Shown here: one piece after another, positions 42,873-50,453 of the stretch
How the letters are laid out: each line of letters starts with the position of its first letter
Position numbering within the stretch: the stretch's first letter is position 1
Source: Fibrobacter sp.
GTDB lineage: Bacteria; Fibrobacterota; Fibrobacteria; Fibrobacterales; Fibrobacteraceae
Assembly: GCA_024398935.1 (NCBI GenBank)
Contig: JAKSIH010000009.1
Location: 1-64,000 of the forward strand
Length of the DNA: 64,000 nucleotides
Reading direction: 5' to 3'
Made by a program: the position numbers and the translations under genes
The notes under the pieces: generated by a model
Database searches by the model: none
What the model was told of the DNA's origin: nothing
Seen by the model: the letters and a program-made list of their open reading frames with translations, nothing else

Positions 42873-43433
42873 ATGAAAAAAATAATAATGCTCATAGGAT
42901 TGCTTTCTGTTTTTTCTTTGGCGGGGACAATGCGTGATTCCCGCGATGGAAAGACCTACAAGACGGTAAAAATTGGCAATCAGGAATGGATGGCCGAGAA
43001 CCTGAATTACAATGCTCAAGGCAGTGTATGCTACGACAATGATCCCGCAAACTGCAGAAAGTATGGTCGTCTTTACACCTGGGATGCCGCACAAGATGCT
43101 TGCCTTGCCGGGTGGCATTTGCCTAGCGCGGGCGAATTTGAAACCTTGCTTGGTTTTGTAGGTGATTCTGGTAAGGAACAAAACGAGGCTTTGCGGTCAT
43201 CAAAATGGAAAAAAGGAAAAGATAAATACGGCTTTTCCGCGCTTCCTGCTGGCGGCTACGGCAGCGGCTACGAGAAGTTCAGCGGCCTTGGCCTCGGCGC
43301 CTACTTTTGGTCTTCGGCGGAGCACATTAGCGGCGTCGCCTACAGCTTGGACATCAGCGACGGCGGCGCGTACGTCGGCAGCTACGATAAGTCAGATGGG
43401 AACTCGGTACGTTGTCTCAAGGACTCTAACTAG
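42873..43433 (+). CDS. Small secreted FISUMP-domain protein with hypervariable-type C-terminus
   Basis: 186 residues: a signal peptide (IIMLIGLLSVFSLAGT, no lipobox), then one FISUMP domain. The domain starts RDSRDGKTYKTVKIGNQEWMAENL, continues through CLAGWHLPSAGEF, and ends FWSSAE, AYSLDI and SVRCLKD. The ending resembles C-type-lectin-like variable proteins of diversity-generating retroelements. Codons 127-171 end in C in 33 of 45 cases, and all six Ser outside the WSS motif are AGC, in contrast to the N-terminal half and to the other FISUMP gene in this window. A strong hairpin spans the stop codon. The role is probably a secreted or surface ligand-binding module; the ligand is unknown. 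Confidence 0.88.
   Translation: MKKIIMLIGLLSVFSLAGTMRDSRDGKTYKTVKIGNQEWMAENLNYNAQGSVCYDNDPANCRKYGRLYTWDAAQDACLAGWHLPSAGEFETLLGFVGDSGKEQNEALRSSKWKKGKDKYGFSALPAGGYGSGYEKFSGLGLGAYFWSSAEHISGVAYSLDISDGGAYVGSYDKSDGNSVRCLKDSN
43251..43385 (+). other. Putative diversity-generating variable region
   Basis: Residues 127-171 of the small FISUMP protein. Most codons are NNC types reachable from AAC by changing only the adenines (AGC, GGC, TAC, GAC, GTC, CAC, ATC, GCC). The fixed motif FWSSAE (145-150) does not follow this rule (TTT TGG TCT TCG GCG GAG). This is the signature expected when an A-rich template repeat is copied by a mutagenic reverse transcriptase. No template or reverse transcriptase is visible in the window. 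Confidence 0.45.
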
Positions 43434-43459
43434 GCATCCACCGCAGGTGGGAAGCCTAG
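43430..43459 (+). other. Hairpin overlapping the FISUMP stop codon
   Basis: CTAGGC pairs with GCCTAG and TCCACC with GGTGGG around GCA, with a small internal loop; the TAG stop lies in the left arm. No U-run follows, so it is not a terminator. Stem-loops just after a variable region are a known feature of diversity-generating retroelement targets. Confidence 0.55.
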
Positions 43460-43491
43460 CCAAGGCTTAGCGAAGCAAAGCCATGTAACAA

Positions 43492-43544
43492 ACAGGAAGA
43501 ACTACGCAGCTGTGCTGCGAAAGTTCTTCCTGTGAAATTTTTTT
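43492..43544 (+). terminator. Strong Rho-independent terminator after the small FISUMP gene
   Basis: ACAGGAAGAACT pairs perfectly with AGTTCTTCCTGT (43492-43503 with 43522-43533). An inner GCAGC/GCTGC hairpin and seven T complete it. Confidence 0.9.
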
Positions 43545-43678
43545 AGAAAAATGCGAATCGACGAAATTTATGCAATGGAAAGCGCAACGAATCAAGTATC
43601 GTTCGTCAAGTAATTCATTTGGTTCTTTATTGACTTTAAATTCGCAAACACCCCAGGAAATCATCTTGGGGTGTTTTT
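43545..43678 (+). ncRNA. Possible short transcript ending in a terminator
   Basis: Between the FISUMP terminator and a second perfect terminator (AACACCCCA/TGGGGTGTT, 43647-43675, T-run to 43678) lie about 100 bp with no credible gene; the only ORF is a 20-codon frame without RBS. A terminator with nothing to terminate suggests a small RNA or the remains of a lost gene. No promoter is identified. Confidence 0.3.
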
Positions 43679-43853
43679 GCATAGTCCTGTTTTTTTCGGC
43701 ATCGCTCCGTTGCTTTGTAAAACTTTGTAAAAGCTGTGAACAAATCTTCTAAAAATACGTGCATATAGCAAGTCCGTGAACGCGGGCCTTTTTCTACAGC
43801 TTAACCCCGTGACCCGTCGGATTTACCGCCCGCCGGAGCGTGTTAAGGAACGT

Positions 43854-44621
43854 ATGAACATTTCAAGAAGGCGAGTACAGCAGCAAATTGCAAAACTTAA
43901 GAAGCGGAAGTTTTTCGACCCCACCTACGATGTGGTTTTCAAGAAGCTTTTCTCAAAGGACGAAACTCTTATCCATTTCCTGAATACGGTCTTGCGGTTG
44001 CGGGGCCGCCGTCGCATCAAGTCCATCGTGCGGCGAAAGCCTGCGGTTGTCTTGACGTCAAAAAATGGACAGGAGGAAGTCCGTTTCGACATTCACGCCA
44101 AGCTGGGGAACGGTCGTTACATAGATTTGGAAATGCAAAGAGCGTCTCACGACGACTTCCTCTGCCGTGTGGATCTGTACGCATCGCAGTTGGCCATCAA
44201 CTCGAAGATCGCCTTTGACAAGTCTCGCCCCGCCAGGGACCGCAAGGACCATCCATATCTGATGCTGCAGACTTATTCTATATGGATCTGCAGCTTCAGG
44301 GGCCCGTTCTGCAAGAGTTACCGCGAGGAGCTGGCGCTGTTTCGCCTAGGCGACGTGGGAAAGTCGGGGGCCTTGCCAGTCTATAATAAAAAGAGGTATA
44401 TTATCTACGACCTGACAAAGTACAAGCCTTCTGGACTGCAAACGTCCGAGGATCTCTGGATGGAAATCTTTACGCAGATGGCGAAGGCGGAAAAGGCTCC
44501 GGAGGTAAAGGACTCGCAAGAGTCCTTTTTTGCATTTCTTTTTTTAGAATTTACCTCCCGACTTGTTCCATATTGGAATATGCCGCAGTGCCATATAATC
44601 CCCTTTTTTTGTTTTATGTAA
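43854..44621 (+). CDS. Rpn-like PD-(D/E)XK nuclease-family transposase gene, 3'-truncated
   Basis: 255 residues from ATG 43854 (AAGG upstream). The opening KKRKFFDPTYDVVFKKLFSKDETLIHFLNTVL and the core VRFDIHAKLGNGRYIDLEMQ, with nuclease-type Asp and ExQ, match the PD-(D/E)XK nuclease-family transposase/Rpn group. YASQLA and the later FRLGD...YDLTKY segments also fit. After residue about 218 the frame runs through a perfect terminator hairpin (44507-44531) and ends in a hydrophobic tail (SFFAFLFLEF) that looks like translated non-coding DNA. The C-terminal part expected in the family is therefore missing, and the gene is probably a remnant. No terminal inverted repeats were found. Confidence 0.72.
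   Translation: MNISRRRVQQQIAKLKKRKFFDPTYDVVFKKLFSKDETLIHFLNTVLRLRGRRRIKSIVRRKPAVVLTSKNGQEEVRFDIHAKLGNGRYIDLEMQRASHDDFLCRVDLYASQLAINSKIAFDKSRPARDRKDHPYLMLQTYSIWICSFRGPFCKSYREELALFRLGDVGKSGALPVYNKKRYIIYDLTKYKPSGLQTSEDLWMEIFTQMAKAEKAPEVKDSQESFFAFLFLEFTSRLVPYWNMPQCHIIPFFCFM
44507..44531 (+). terminator. Perfect terminator hairpin inside the Rpn-like reading frame
   Basis: AAAGGACTC pairs with GAGTCCTTT around GCAA, followed by T. It lies 90 bases before the frame's stop codon. Confidence 0.85.
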
Positions 44622-44675
44622 TCTTTTCGTTTACAATTAGTATAAGTTAAGAGAGGATGGTCATTAGGTGCTCCT

Positions 44676-46274
44676 ATGGTGAATTTTAGGCAGATTTCAG
44701 AATCCTTCGAAACCGCGGTGGAAAATCGCGAGTTTTCCGTTTATTTCCAGCCACAGTTTAATCACTCTACAGGTGCGTTAATCGGTGCGGAAGCTCTTGT
44801 TCGCTGGATTTCTCCGAAACATGGCTTTATTTCTCCGGCGGACTTTGTCCCCGCATTAGAAGAAATGGGCTTGATTCCCGTTCTTGATTTGTATGTATTT
44901 GACTGTGTCTGTGACTTCCTGAAGAAATGTATTGATAGTGGAAAGGCTCTTGCCAGAATTTCCGTGAATATGTCTCGCAATGATATCTTGTGCGAAGACT
45001 ATATTGACCGTCTGGATGCTATTCGCCAGAAGTATGGCGTTCCCACGCGACTCATCCATGTTGAACTGACCGAAACAGCTGCTGTTTCCGGTGCAAACGT
45101 TGTGGTTTCTGCTATCAAGAAATTGCACGACTTGGGATACACTGTTGAAATGGATGATTTCGGCAGTGGCTATTCTTCCCTGAACATTTTAAAGGACATT
45201 GAATTTGATGTCCTGAAGCTGGATTTGAAGTTTATTGAGGGCGCTATCGGCAGCGAACGTGGTGGAACCATCTTGAGTTCCGTGGTCCGCATGGCCAAGT
45301 GGCTTAAATTGCCTGTCATTGCCGAGGGCGTTGAAACGGTTGAACAGGCGGATTTCCTCAAGAGTGTGGGCTGTGATTATATTCAAGGTTTCCTTTATTC
45401 CAAACCGATTCCGGCCACTGAGTACGAAAAACTTTTGAGTGGTAAATCTATAGGAACCATGGTTCCGCAGATGAATATCGACCAGTTTATTGATGCGGGT
45501 CGTTTCTGGAACCCGACTTCCATAGAAACCCTCATCTTTAGCAATTTTGTGGGGGCTGCTGCGATTATTGAAGTGAACAATGATTTCAGCTCCATAGATA
45601 TTTTGCGAGTAAACCAGAAGTACGTTCGTGAACTTGGAATGAACTTGTCCGAAAGAGATATCATTTCCATTAAGCCCTACGACACTTTGGATGGTGATTC
45701 CAAGGAAATTTATAAGGCAACCCTTGAAAAGGTTGCTTCAACCCGTGAAGAACAGGAATGTGAAACCTGGCGAAATATCTCCTCGGATTGTTGCGGTACA
45801 GAAAAAGTTTGTGTTCGTAGCTCCATCCAGCTGATTGGCGAAAGCAAGGTAAGTCGCCTGCTCTACGTAATGATTCGAAACATTACTTCTGAAAAACAGA
45901 CTCAGCAGGATTTTGTCCGTCGAGAAGAAAACTTTAAGGCCGCGGTAGAACAAGCCAATATGTTCTTGTGGGAATATACCATTGCCACCAAGGAGATGCG
46001 CCCTTGTTTCCGCTGTCAAAGGGAACTGGGCTTGCCGCCCCTGATTCGCAACTACCCGGAACCTCTTATCGAAAGTGGATTGTTCCCGGCAGATTATGCG
46101 GATATGTATAGGGATTGGATGCGTCAGATTGACAACGGGTTGAAATCGATCGAGGGCGTGATTCCCTTGACTGCGAGTCGAATACCTTTCCACGTTCGTT
46201 ACACCACGGAATATGACGAAATTGGTCGTCCAGTAAAGGCTTATGGATCGGCTACGCTGGTGGTGGATAAATAA
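44676..46274 (+). CDS. EAL-domain c-di-GMP phosphodiesterase with C-terminal sensory region
   Basis: 532 residues. The EAL domain (about 1-255) keeps all catalytic motifs: AEALVRW, the Asn in NMSRND, HVELTETAA, MDDFGSGYSSL, LKLDLKF, IAEGVET and YIQGFLYSKP. It should therefore hydrolyse cyclic di-GMP. The rest has no GGDEF; residues about 280-410 and 415-530 look like two PAS-type domains (IEVNNDFSSIDILRVNQKYVRELG and FLWEYTIATKEMRPCF). It is unusual in placing EAL first and sensors last. It has no membrane segment, so it is cytoplasmic. AGGTG lies 5 nt before the ATG. It is monocistronic with a terminator. Confidence 0.9.
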   Translation: MVNFRQISESFETAVENREFSVYFQPQFNHSTGALIGAEALVRWISPKHGFISPADFVPALEEMGLIPVLDLYVFDCVCDFLKKCIDSGKALARISVNMSRNDILCEDYIDRLDAIRQKYGVPTRLIHVELTETAAVSGANVVVSAIKKLHDLGYTVEMDDFGSGYSSLNILKDIEFDVLKLDLKFIEGAIGSERGGTILSSVVRMAKWLKLPVIAEGVETVEQADFLKSVGCDYIQGFLYSKPIPATEYEKLLSGKSIGTMVPQMNIDQFIDAGRFWNPTSIETLIFSNFVGAAAIIEVNNDFSSIDILRVNQKYVRELGMNLSERDIISIKPYDTLDGDSKEIYKATLEKVASTREEQECETWRNISSDCCGTEKVCVRSSIQLIGESKVSRLLYVMIRNITSEKQTQQDFVRREENFKAAVEQANMFLWEYTIATKEMRPCFRCQRELGLPPLIRNYPEPLIESGLFPADYADMYRDWMRQIDNGLKSIEGVIPLTASRIPFHVRYTTEYDEIGRPVKAYGSATLVVDK

Positions 46275-46330
46275 TTAAGCTTTGCTCATAAGTAACTGAC
46301 TTTTTATTCTATGTAAAGGTCCGCTTTTAA

Positions 46331-46362
46331 GGCACAATCTTCTATGGATTGTGTCTTTTTTT
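46331..46362 (+). terminator. Rho-independent terminator after the EAL gene
   Basis: GCACAATC pairs with GATTGTGT (one wobble) over a short loop, followed by seven T. Confidence 0.8.
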
Positions 46363-46435
46363 CTTGTGATTCTTCTTATGCAATGGGCTCCTTTTTTCTA
46401 TTTTTGGTTCGATAAATTTCGTACATGAGGCGAGT

Positions 46436-47920
46436 ATGTTCAAAGTTGGATTTGATAACGACGCGTACCTGAGAACGCAGTCCGAGAAAATTGCCGAACG
46501 TATTGCAAAGTTCGGCGGAAAACTTTACCTTGAATTTGGCGGCAAGCTGTTCGATGACCATCACGCAAGCCGCGTGCTGCCTGGCTTTGCTCCGGATTCC
46601 AAGATCCGTATGCTTGAAAAGCTGAAGGACAAGGCCGAAGTCATTATCGCTGTCAACGCCAACGATATCGAAAAGAACAAGGTCCGCGGCGACCTGGGCA
46701 TTACCTACGATCAGGACGTTCTTCGTCTGATCGACGCCTTCCGCGGTTACGGCCTTTATGTGAGCAGCGTGGTGCTGACCCGCTGGCAGGACCAGCCCAG
46801 CGCACTTGCCTACCAGAAGAAACTGGAAGGCCTGGGCCTGAAGGTTTACCGCCATTATCCCATCGCCGGTTACCCCAACAACATTCCTCTGGTAGTGAGC
46901 GACGACGGCTACGGCAAGAATCAGTTTGTTGAAACCTCCCGCGAACTTGTGGTGGTGACGGCACCTGGTCCGGGAAGTGGAAAGATGGCTGTGTGCCTTT
47001 CCCAGATTTATCACGAAAATACCCGCGGCGTCAAGGCTGGCTATGCCAAGTTCGAAACGTTCCCCATCTGGAACATTCCTCTGAAGCATCCGGTGAACCT
47101 GGCTTACGAAGCTGCTACCGCCGACTTGAACGACGTGAACATGATCGACCCGTTCCATCTGGAAGCCTACGGCAAGACCACCATCAACTACAACCGTGAT
47201 GTTGAAGTGTTCCCCGTGCTGAACGCTCTGTTCACCCGCATCCTTGGCGAGTCCCCGTACAAGAGCCCTACCGACATGGGCGTGAACATGGCCGGCAACT
47301 GCATCGTTGACGATGCTGCCGTTAGCGAAGCCGCCAAGCAGGAAATTATCCGCCGCTACTACAACACCCTCTGCGATGTCCGTAAGGGCAACGCCGATCA
47401 GGATCAGGTTTACAAGCAGCAGCTGGTCATGGAACAGGCTCACATTAGCACCGCCGACCGTCCGGTTGTGGCTGCCGCTCTCAAGCGCGCCGAAGAAACC
47501 AACGGCCCCGCAGTGGCTATCGAACTTCAGGATGGCGCTATCATCTCTGCAAAGACCTCCTCTTTGCTGGGCGCTTCCTCTGCAATGCTTCTGGATGCCC
47601 TCAAGCATCTGGCCGGCATTCCTGACGAAGTCCGTCTGCTTTCTCCCATGGTCATCGAACCCATTCAGAACCTGAAGACCAAGCAGCTGGGCCACACCAA
47701 TCCTCGTCTCCACATGGACGAAGTGCTGGTGGCTCTCTCCGTCTGCGCTCTCACCGATTACAACGCAAAGATCGCTCTGGAAAAACTTCCGGAACTCCGT
47801 CATTGCGAAGTCCATGCCAGCGTCATCCTCTCCCAGGTTGATGTGGGCGTGTTCCGCCGCCTGGGTGTGAACTTGACCTCTGAACCGAATTATCAGACCA
47901 GCAAGTTGTACCACACTTAA
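46436..47920 (+). CDS. DUF1846 (UPF0371) family protein
   Basis: 494 residues, typical full length. It opens MFKVGFDNDAYLRTQSEKIAERIAKFGGKLYLEFGGKLFDD and contains ASRVLPGFAPDSKIRML, PGPGSGKMAVCLSQIYHE, NTLC-type helices and LGHTNPRLHMDEVLVALS. The family is widespread in anaerobes; structures show a large alpha/beta fold with an ATP- or nucleotide-like pocket, but the reaction is not established. The glycine-rich GPGSGKMA segment is a candidate phosphate-binding loop. GAGGCG lies before the ATG, codon use is highly biased (abundant protein), and the gene is monocistronic with a strong terminator. Confidence 0.92.
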   Translation: MFKVGFDNDAYLRTQSEKIAERIAKFGGKLYLEFGGKLFDDHHASRVLPGFAPDSKIRMLEKLKDKAEVIIAVNANDIEKNKVRGDLGITYDQDVLRLIDAFRGYGLYVSSVVLTRWQDQPSALAYQKKLEGLGLKVYRHYPIAGYPNNIPLVVSDDGYGKNQFVETSRELVVVTAPGPGSGKMAVCLSQIYHENTRGVKAGYAKFETFPIWNIPLKHPVNLAYEAATADLNDVNMIDPFHLEAYGKTTINYNRDVEVFPVLNALFTRILGESPYKSPTDMGVNMAGNCIVDDAAVSEAAKQEIIRRYYNTLCDVRKGNADQDQVYKQQLVMEQAHISTADRPVVAAALKRAEETNGPAVAIELQDGAIISAKTSSLLGASSAMLLDALKHLAGIPDEVRLLSPMVIEPIQNLKTKQLGHTNPRLHMDEVLVALSVCALTDYNAKIALEKLPELRHCEVHASVILSQVDVGVFRRLGVNLTSEPNYQTSKLYHT

Positions 47921-47946
47921 TTGCTTTAAATGTTTAAAACAAATTG

Positions 47947-47975
47947 AAAAGTCCCGGTTTATTCCGGGACTTTTT
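47947..47975 (+). terminator. Rho-independent terminator after the DUF1846 gene
   Basis: AAAAGTCCCGG pairs perfectly with CCGGGACTTTT around TTTATT, with a trailing T-run. Confidence 0.92.
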
Positions 47976-47994
47976 CGTTACCATGAATGTTGAA

Positions 47995-48026
47995 AAAAAA
48001 CGGCCGGTGTAAACCGGTCGTTTTTT
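47995..48026. terminator. Bidirectional terminator facing the Cys-cluster gene
   Basis: ACGGCCGG pairs with CCGGTCGT (one wobble) around TGTAAA, flanked by an A-run and a T-run. It serves the minus-strand gene that ends at 48067. Confidence 0.85.
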
Positions 48027-48066
48027 AAAGTTTCGTTAGTGAGCGAGAGGTCTCGCGACACTCGCC

Positions 48067-48780
48067 TTACTTAGACTTTTTCGGCGGATGAGCAGCGATC
48101 TTCTTTGTGCCCTTTGCCTTGTCGGCTGCCTTGGCAGCCTTTTCTGCTTCTTCAGCTTCCTTTTCAGCAGCTTCAAAGGCAGCCTGCATGTCTTCCAGGG
48201 CGGCAACGGGATCGTCCTCGATGATTTCGGAGGCTTCATCAACCAGTTCGGCAAATTCGTCATACCAGTCGGCAAAGATTTCCACTTCCAGGTGATCGAC
48301 GCCAGGAACAGTGAGGCGGACGCCGCAGCTTTCGCCGACGCGGTCCATGTACTTTGCAATTTCCGGCTTCAGGAGGGTCAGGTCAAGGCCGTCCAGATCT
48401 TCCGGTTCCAGCCAAACGCCGTCTTCTTCGGCATCTTCTTCCTTGGCCTTCTTGGACTTCTTGCCTGCCTTCTTGTCTTCACAGCAACCGCACTTGCAGT
48501 CGCCACCGCAGCAGCAATCGTTGCCGTAGGTTTCAAGATATTCTTCATCGTCCATGCCGCTGTCGTAGAAGAATTCGTCGTCTTCCAGGTACAGGGTTTC
48601 AACAAAGATGGACTTTGCGCCCAGGGTCTTTGCAGCAGCAATGAATTCCTTCAGGTCGCCGCCGAAGTAGCGGGTGGCTTCAACTTCTTCGTTCAGGGTC
48701 TGAACGGGAATGGGGAGGAGTTTCTGCTTCTTGAGGTAGTCGCAGACTTCGTCGCTAATGGACTTGATATTCTTAGCCAT
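48067..48780 (-). CDS. Cys-cluster protein with acidic body and basic tail, unknown function
   Basis: 237 residues. An N-terminal helical domain (SISDEVCDYLKKQKLLPIP) is followed by a segment containing CCCGGDCKCGCC (about residues 88-99), seven Cys in twelve residues, clearly a metal-binding knot. Next to it is a Lys-rich stretch (KKAGKKSKKAKEED). A second acidic domain follows (LDLTLLKPEIAKYMDRVGESCGVRLTVPGVDHLEVEIFADWYDEF), then an Ala/Glu/Lys coiled helix and a basic end. AAGGAG precedes the start. No family is recognised. The Cys knot may be a mobile insertion in an otherwise conserved two-domain protein. Confidence 0.68.
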   Translation of the reverse strand: MAKNIKSISDEVCDYLKKQKLLPIPVQTLNEEVEATRYFGGDLKEFIAAAKTLGAKSIFVETLYLEDDEFFYDSGMDDEEYLETYGNDCCCGGDCKCGCCEDKKAGKKSKKAKEEDAEEDGVWLEPEDLDGLDLTLLKPEIAKYMDRVGESCGVRLTVPGVDHLEVEIFADWYDEFAELVDEASEIIEDDPVAALEDMQAAFEAAEKEAEEAEKAAKAADKAKGTKKIAAHPPKKSK

Positions 48781-48800
48781 TGTAAATCTCCTTGTGGTTT

Positions 48801-48898
48801 GATTGAAAATTGATAATTGAGAATTGATGATTCTAATAATCGCGCCCTTGGCGCCAAATGTTTAATTATCAATCATTCATCATCAATCATCAATCGTT
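48801..48898. repeat. Inverted element with heptamer-repeat arms
   Basis: The left arm of TTGANAA-type heptamers (48804-48832) and the right arm of complementary TCATCAA-type heptamers (48864-48896) flank a GC-rich hairpin (GCGCCCTTGGCGC, 48842-48854). It lies between the dapA stop and the Cys-cluster gene start. Confidence 0.75.
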
Positions 48899-49853
48899 AA
48901 ACGTGGTACTTCTTGAGGCTTTCTGCTTTTTCGTTGATGAGCTTCATGATGCGTTCCACGGCTTCTTCACCGCGGGCGGTGTCCTTCACGCTGGTCATGG
49001 GCTGGAACAACGGGCTGTTGAACAAGGTTCCCAGAGGAATGGGATTCTTGCGGCAGAAGGTGATTTCCACATAGTCGCGGACTGCGCTCTGCAGGTCCTT
49101 GGCCTTGGATGCGTCACCAGCGACATAAGCCTTGTACAGGTCAGAGAAAATCTTTGCTGCTTCGGGAATGTTGCCGGTAGCGGTAATGAGGCCCTGGCCT
49201 CCCATTTCGAGCATGTCGATGAAGAAACCGTCTTCGCCAGAGAGAACGGCAAAGTCGTTGTTCTTGGTTTCCTTGATGACGCGGAGAGTATCTTCGTGAT
49301 ATTTTTCGCCGATGCGGAAGTCAACAGCCTGCTTAAGACCGATGATGTTCTTGTCTTCGGAAAGGGCGATCAAGGTGTCGGGGTGGACATAGCTAGCGGT
49401 ACGGCCCGGAACATTGTAAATAATGATCTTGGCGCCGGTTTCGGAGCTCAAGGTGCGGAAATGCTTTTCGATGCCTTCCTGGGACGGGTTGTTGTAGTAA
49501 CCTGTTACGCAGAGGACGGGAACTTCGGCAATCTTCAGCACTTCCTCGATCATTTCCACGGATTCGCGGGTGCAGTTAGAGCCTGCGCCGGCAATAACGG
49601 GAACGCGACCATCAACATAGTCCAGAGTGAACTTGATGATGTCCATGTGCTGCTTGTGGGAGACGGTGGCGCTCTGACCGGTGGTGCCGACCGGGAGAAT
49701 GCCGGAGACGCCAGAGGCGATGAGGTCGTCGATCATCTTTTCCATCTTCTTGTAGTCGATGGAGTTGCGAAGGTTCTTGGGATCATCGTTCATCAGCGGG
49801 GTGAACAATGCGGGGAAAACACCAGTAAGTTGAGAAGCTTTAGTAATTTGCAT
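48897..49853 (-). CDS. dapA: 4-hydroxy-tetrahydrodipicolinate synthase
   Basis: 318 residues, TIM-barrel class I aldolase of the lysine/diaminopimelate pathway (condenses pyruvate with aspartate semialdehyde). Landmarks: GVFPALFTPL, GILPVGTTGQSATVSHKQH (GTTGE-like pyruvate site), PVIAGAGSNCT, the Tyr in IIYNVPGRTASY, and the Schiff-base Lys in IIGLKQAV. The frame extends upstream to 50090 but only from ATG 49853 is it family-like, with TATTTT 6 nt upstream. The stop lies inside a heptamer-repeat element. DAP produced here also feeds peptidoglycan. Confidence 0.94.
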   Translation of the reverse strand: MQITKASQLTGVFPALFTPLMNDDPKNLRNSIDYKKMEKMIDDLIASGVSGILPVGTTGQSATVSHKQHMDIIKFTLDYVDGRVPVIAGAGSNCTRESVEMIEEVLKIAEVPVLCVTGYYNNPSQEGIEKHFRTLSSETGAKIIIYNVPGRTASYVHPDTLIALSEDKNIIGLKQAVDFRIGEKYHEDTLRVIKETKNNDFAVLSGEDGFFIDMLEMGGQGLITATGNIPEAAKIFSDLYKAYVAGDASKAKDLQSAVRDYVEITFCRKNPIPLGTLFNSPLFQPMTSVKDTARGEEAVERIMKLINEKAESLKKYHV

Positions 49854-49859
49854 GGCTAT

Positions 49860-49865
49860 AAAATA
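49860..49865 (-). promoter_or_regulatory. Predicted -10 hexamer TATTTT, 6 nt before the dapA ATG
   Basis: On the minus strand TATTTT is followed by ATAGCC and ATG. No Shine-Dalgarno sequence is present, so a leaderless transcript is possible. Confidence 0.35.
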
Positions 49866-49897
49866 GATAAAAAAGCGGATATAAGCGAATGCTATTT

Positions 49898-50362
49898 CTA
49901 CAAATGACACAAAAACATCTTTATCCGGCGTAGAAGATTTAGAATTACGGAGTGACGAACAATTCTTTTCCCAATAACTTTTCCTTTTTCGATTTGGATG
50001 TACAGCTCTTTCTTGTAAAGGGAGTGGAATCCTCCATGAGCATAACGGACCATGCGTCCTTTGGGAATTTTTAGCTCCCCTGTAAACCAAGATGCAAAAA
50101 CAGGGGTGGGTGAGATTAGCTTGTGTCGGCCCTCTAAGTTGTTGAGGAACAATATGTTATCCTTGATTTCCCAAGTGCCGATATAGCCTCTCCAACAGAC
50201 AGAAGTTCCTACAAGATTGGATGTCTTTCCCGCCGCGATTTCTGCTCTAAGTTTTTTGTTGCTGAGGGTGACCACGCCTACTTTTTTAAGAATGACAGGG
50301 CTGCAAGCCATGGTCGTGTACTTGCCGTTCAGTATAAGCCGTTCATGGATTTGCGCTGTCAT
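49898..50362 (-). CDS. Hypothetical protein with CWRGYIGTWEIKDN motif
   Basis: 154 residues from ATG 50362 (AAAGGGG 8 nt upstream). There is no signal peptide. The N-terminal part is beta-rich (ERLILNGKYTTMACSPVI), then CWRGYIGTWEIKDNILFLNNLEG. That pattern recurs in uncharacterised bacterial proteins, but I cannot tie it to a function. FASWFTGELKIPKGRMVRYAHGGF follows, and the end is strongly basic (KGKVIGKRIVRHSVILNLLRRIKMFL). Codon use is less biased than in the neighbouring dapA and phosphohexomutase genes, so it may be a more recent arrival. It lies between them on the dapA strand. Confidence 0.6.
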   Translation of the reverse strand: MTAQIHERLILNGKYTTMACSPVILKKVGVVTLSNKKLRAEIAAGKTSNLVGTSVCWRGYIGTWEIKDNILFLNNLEGRHKLISPTPVFASWFTGELKIPKGRMVRYAHGGFHSLYKKELYIQIEKGKVIGKRIVRHSVILNLLRRIKMFLCHL

Positions 50363-50453
50363 TATAAAACCCCTTTGTTCCTCTATACAATATCGGAATC
50401 CACGAAAATTTTGTAAATTAGAACCGTTAAAAACAATCAACATAGGAACCCTT

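Noticed and set aside
43550-43612. 20-codon frame after the FISUMP terminator
   Set aside because: No RBS, no codon bias and no signal; too short to support as a gene.
46376-47914. 512-residue minus-strand frame
   Set aside because: It is a shadow of the DUF1846 gene; the plus-strand product is family-like over its whole length.
48801-48898. Heptamer arms read as CRISPR repeats or as terminal inverted repeats of an insertion sequence
   Set aside because: The period is 7 bp without spacers of constant length, no cas genes are present, and no transposase lies between the arms (only a GC-rich hairpin).
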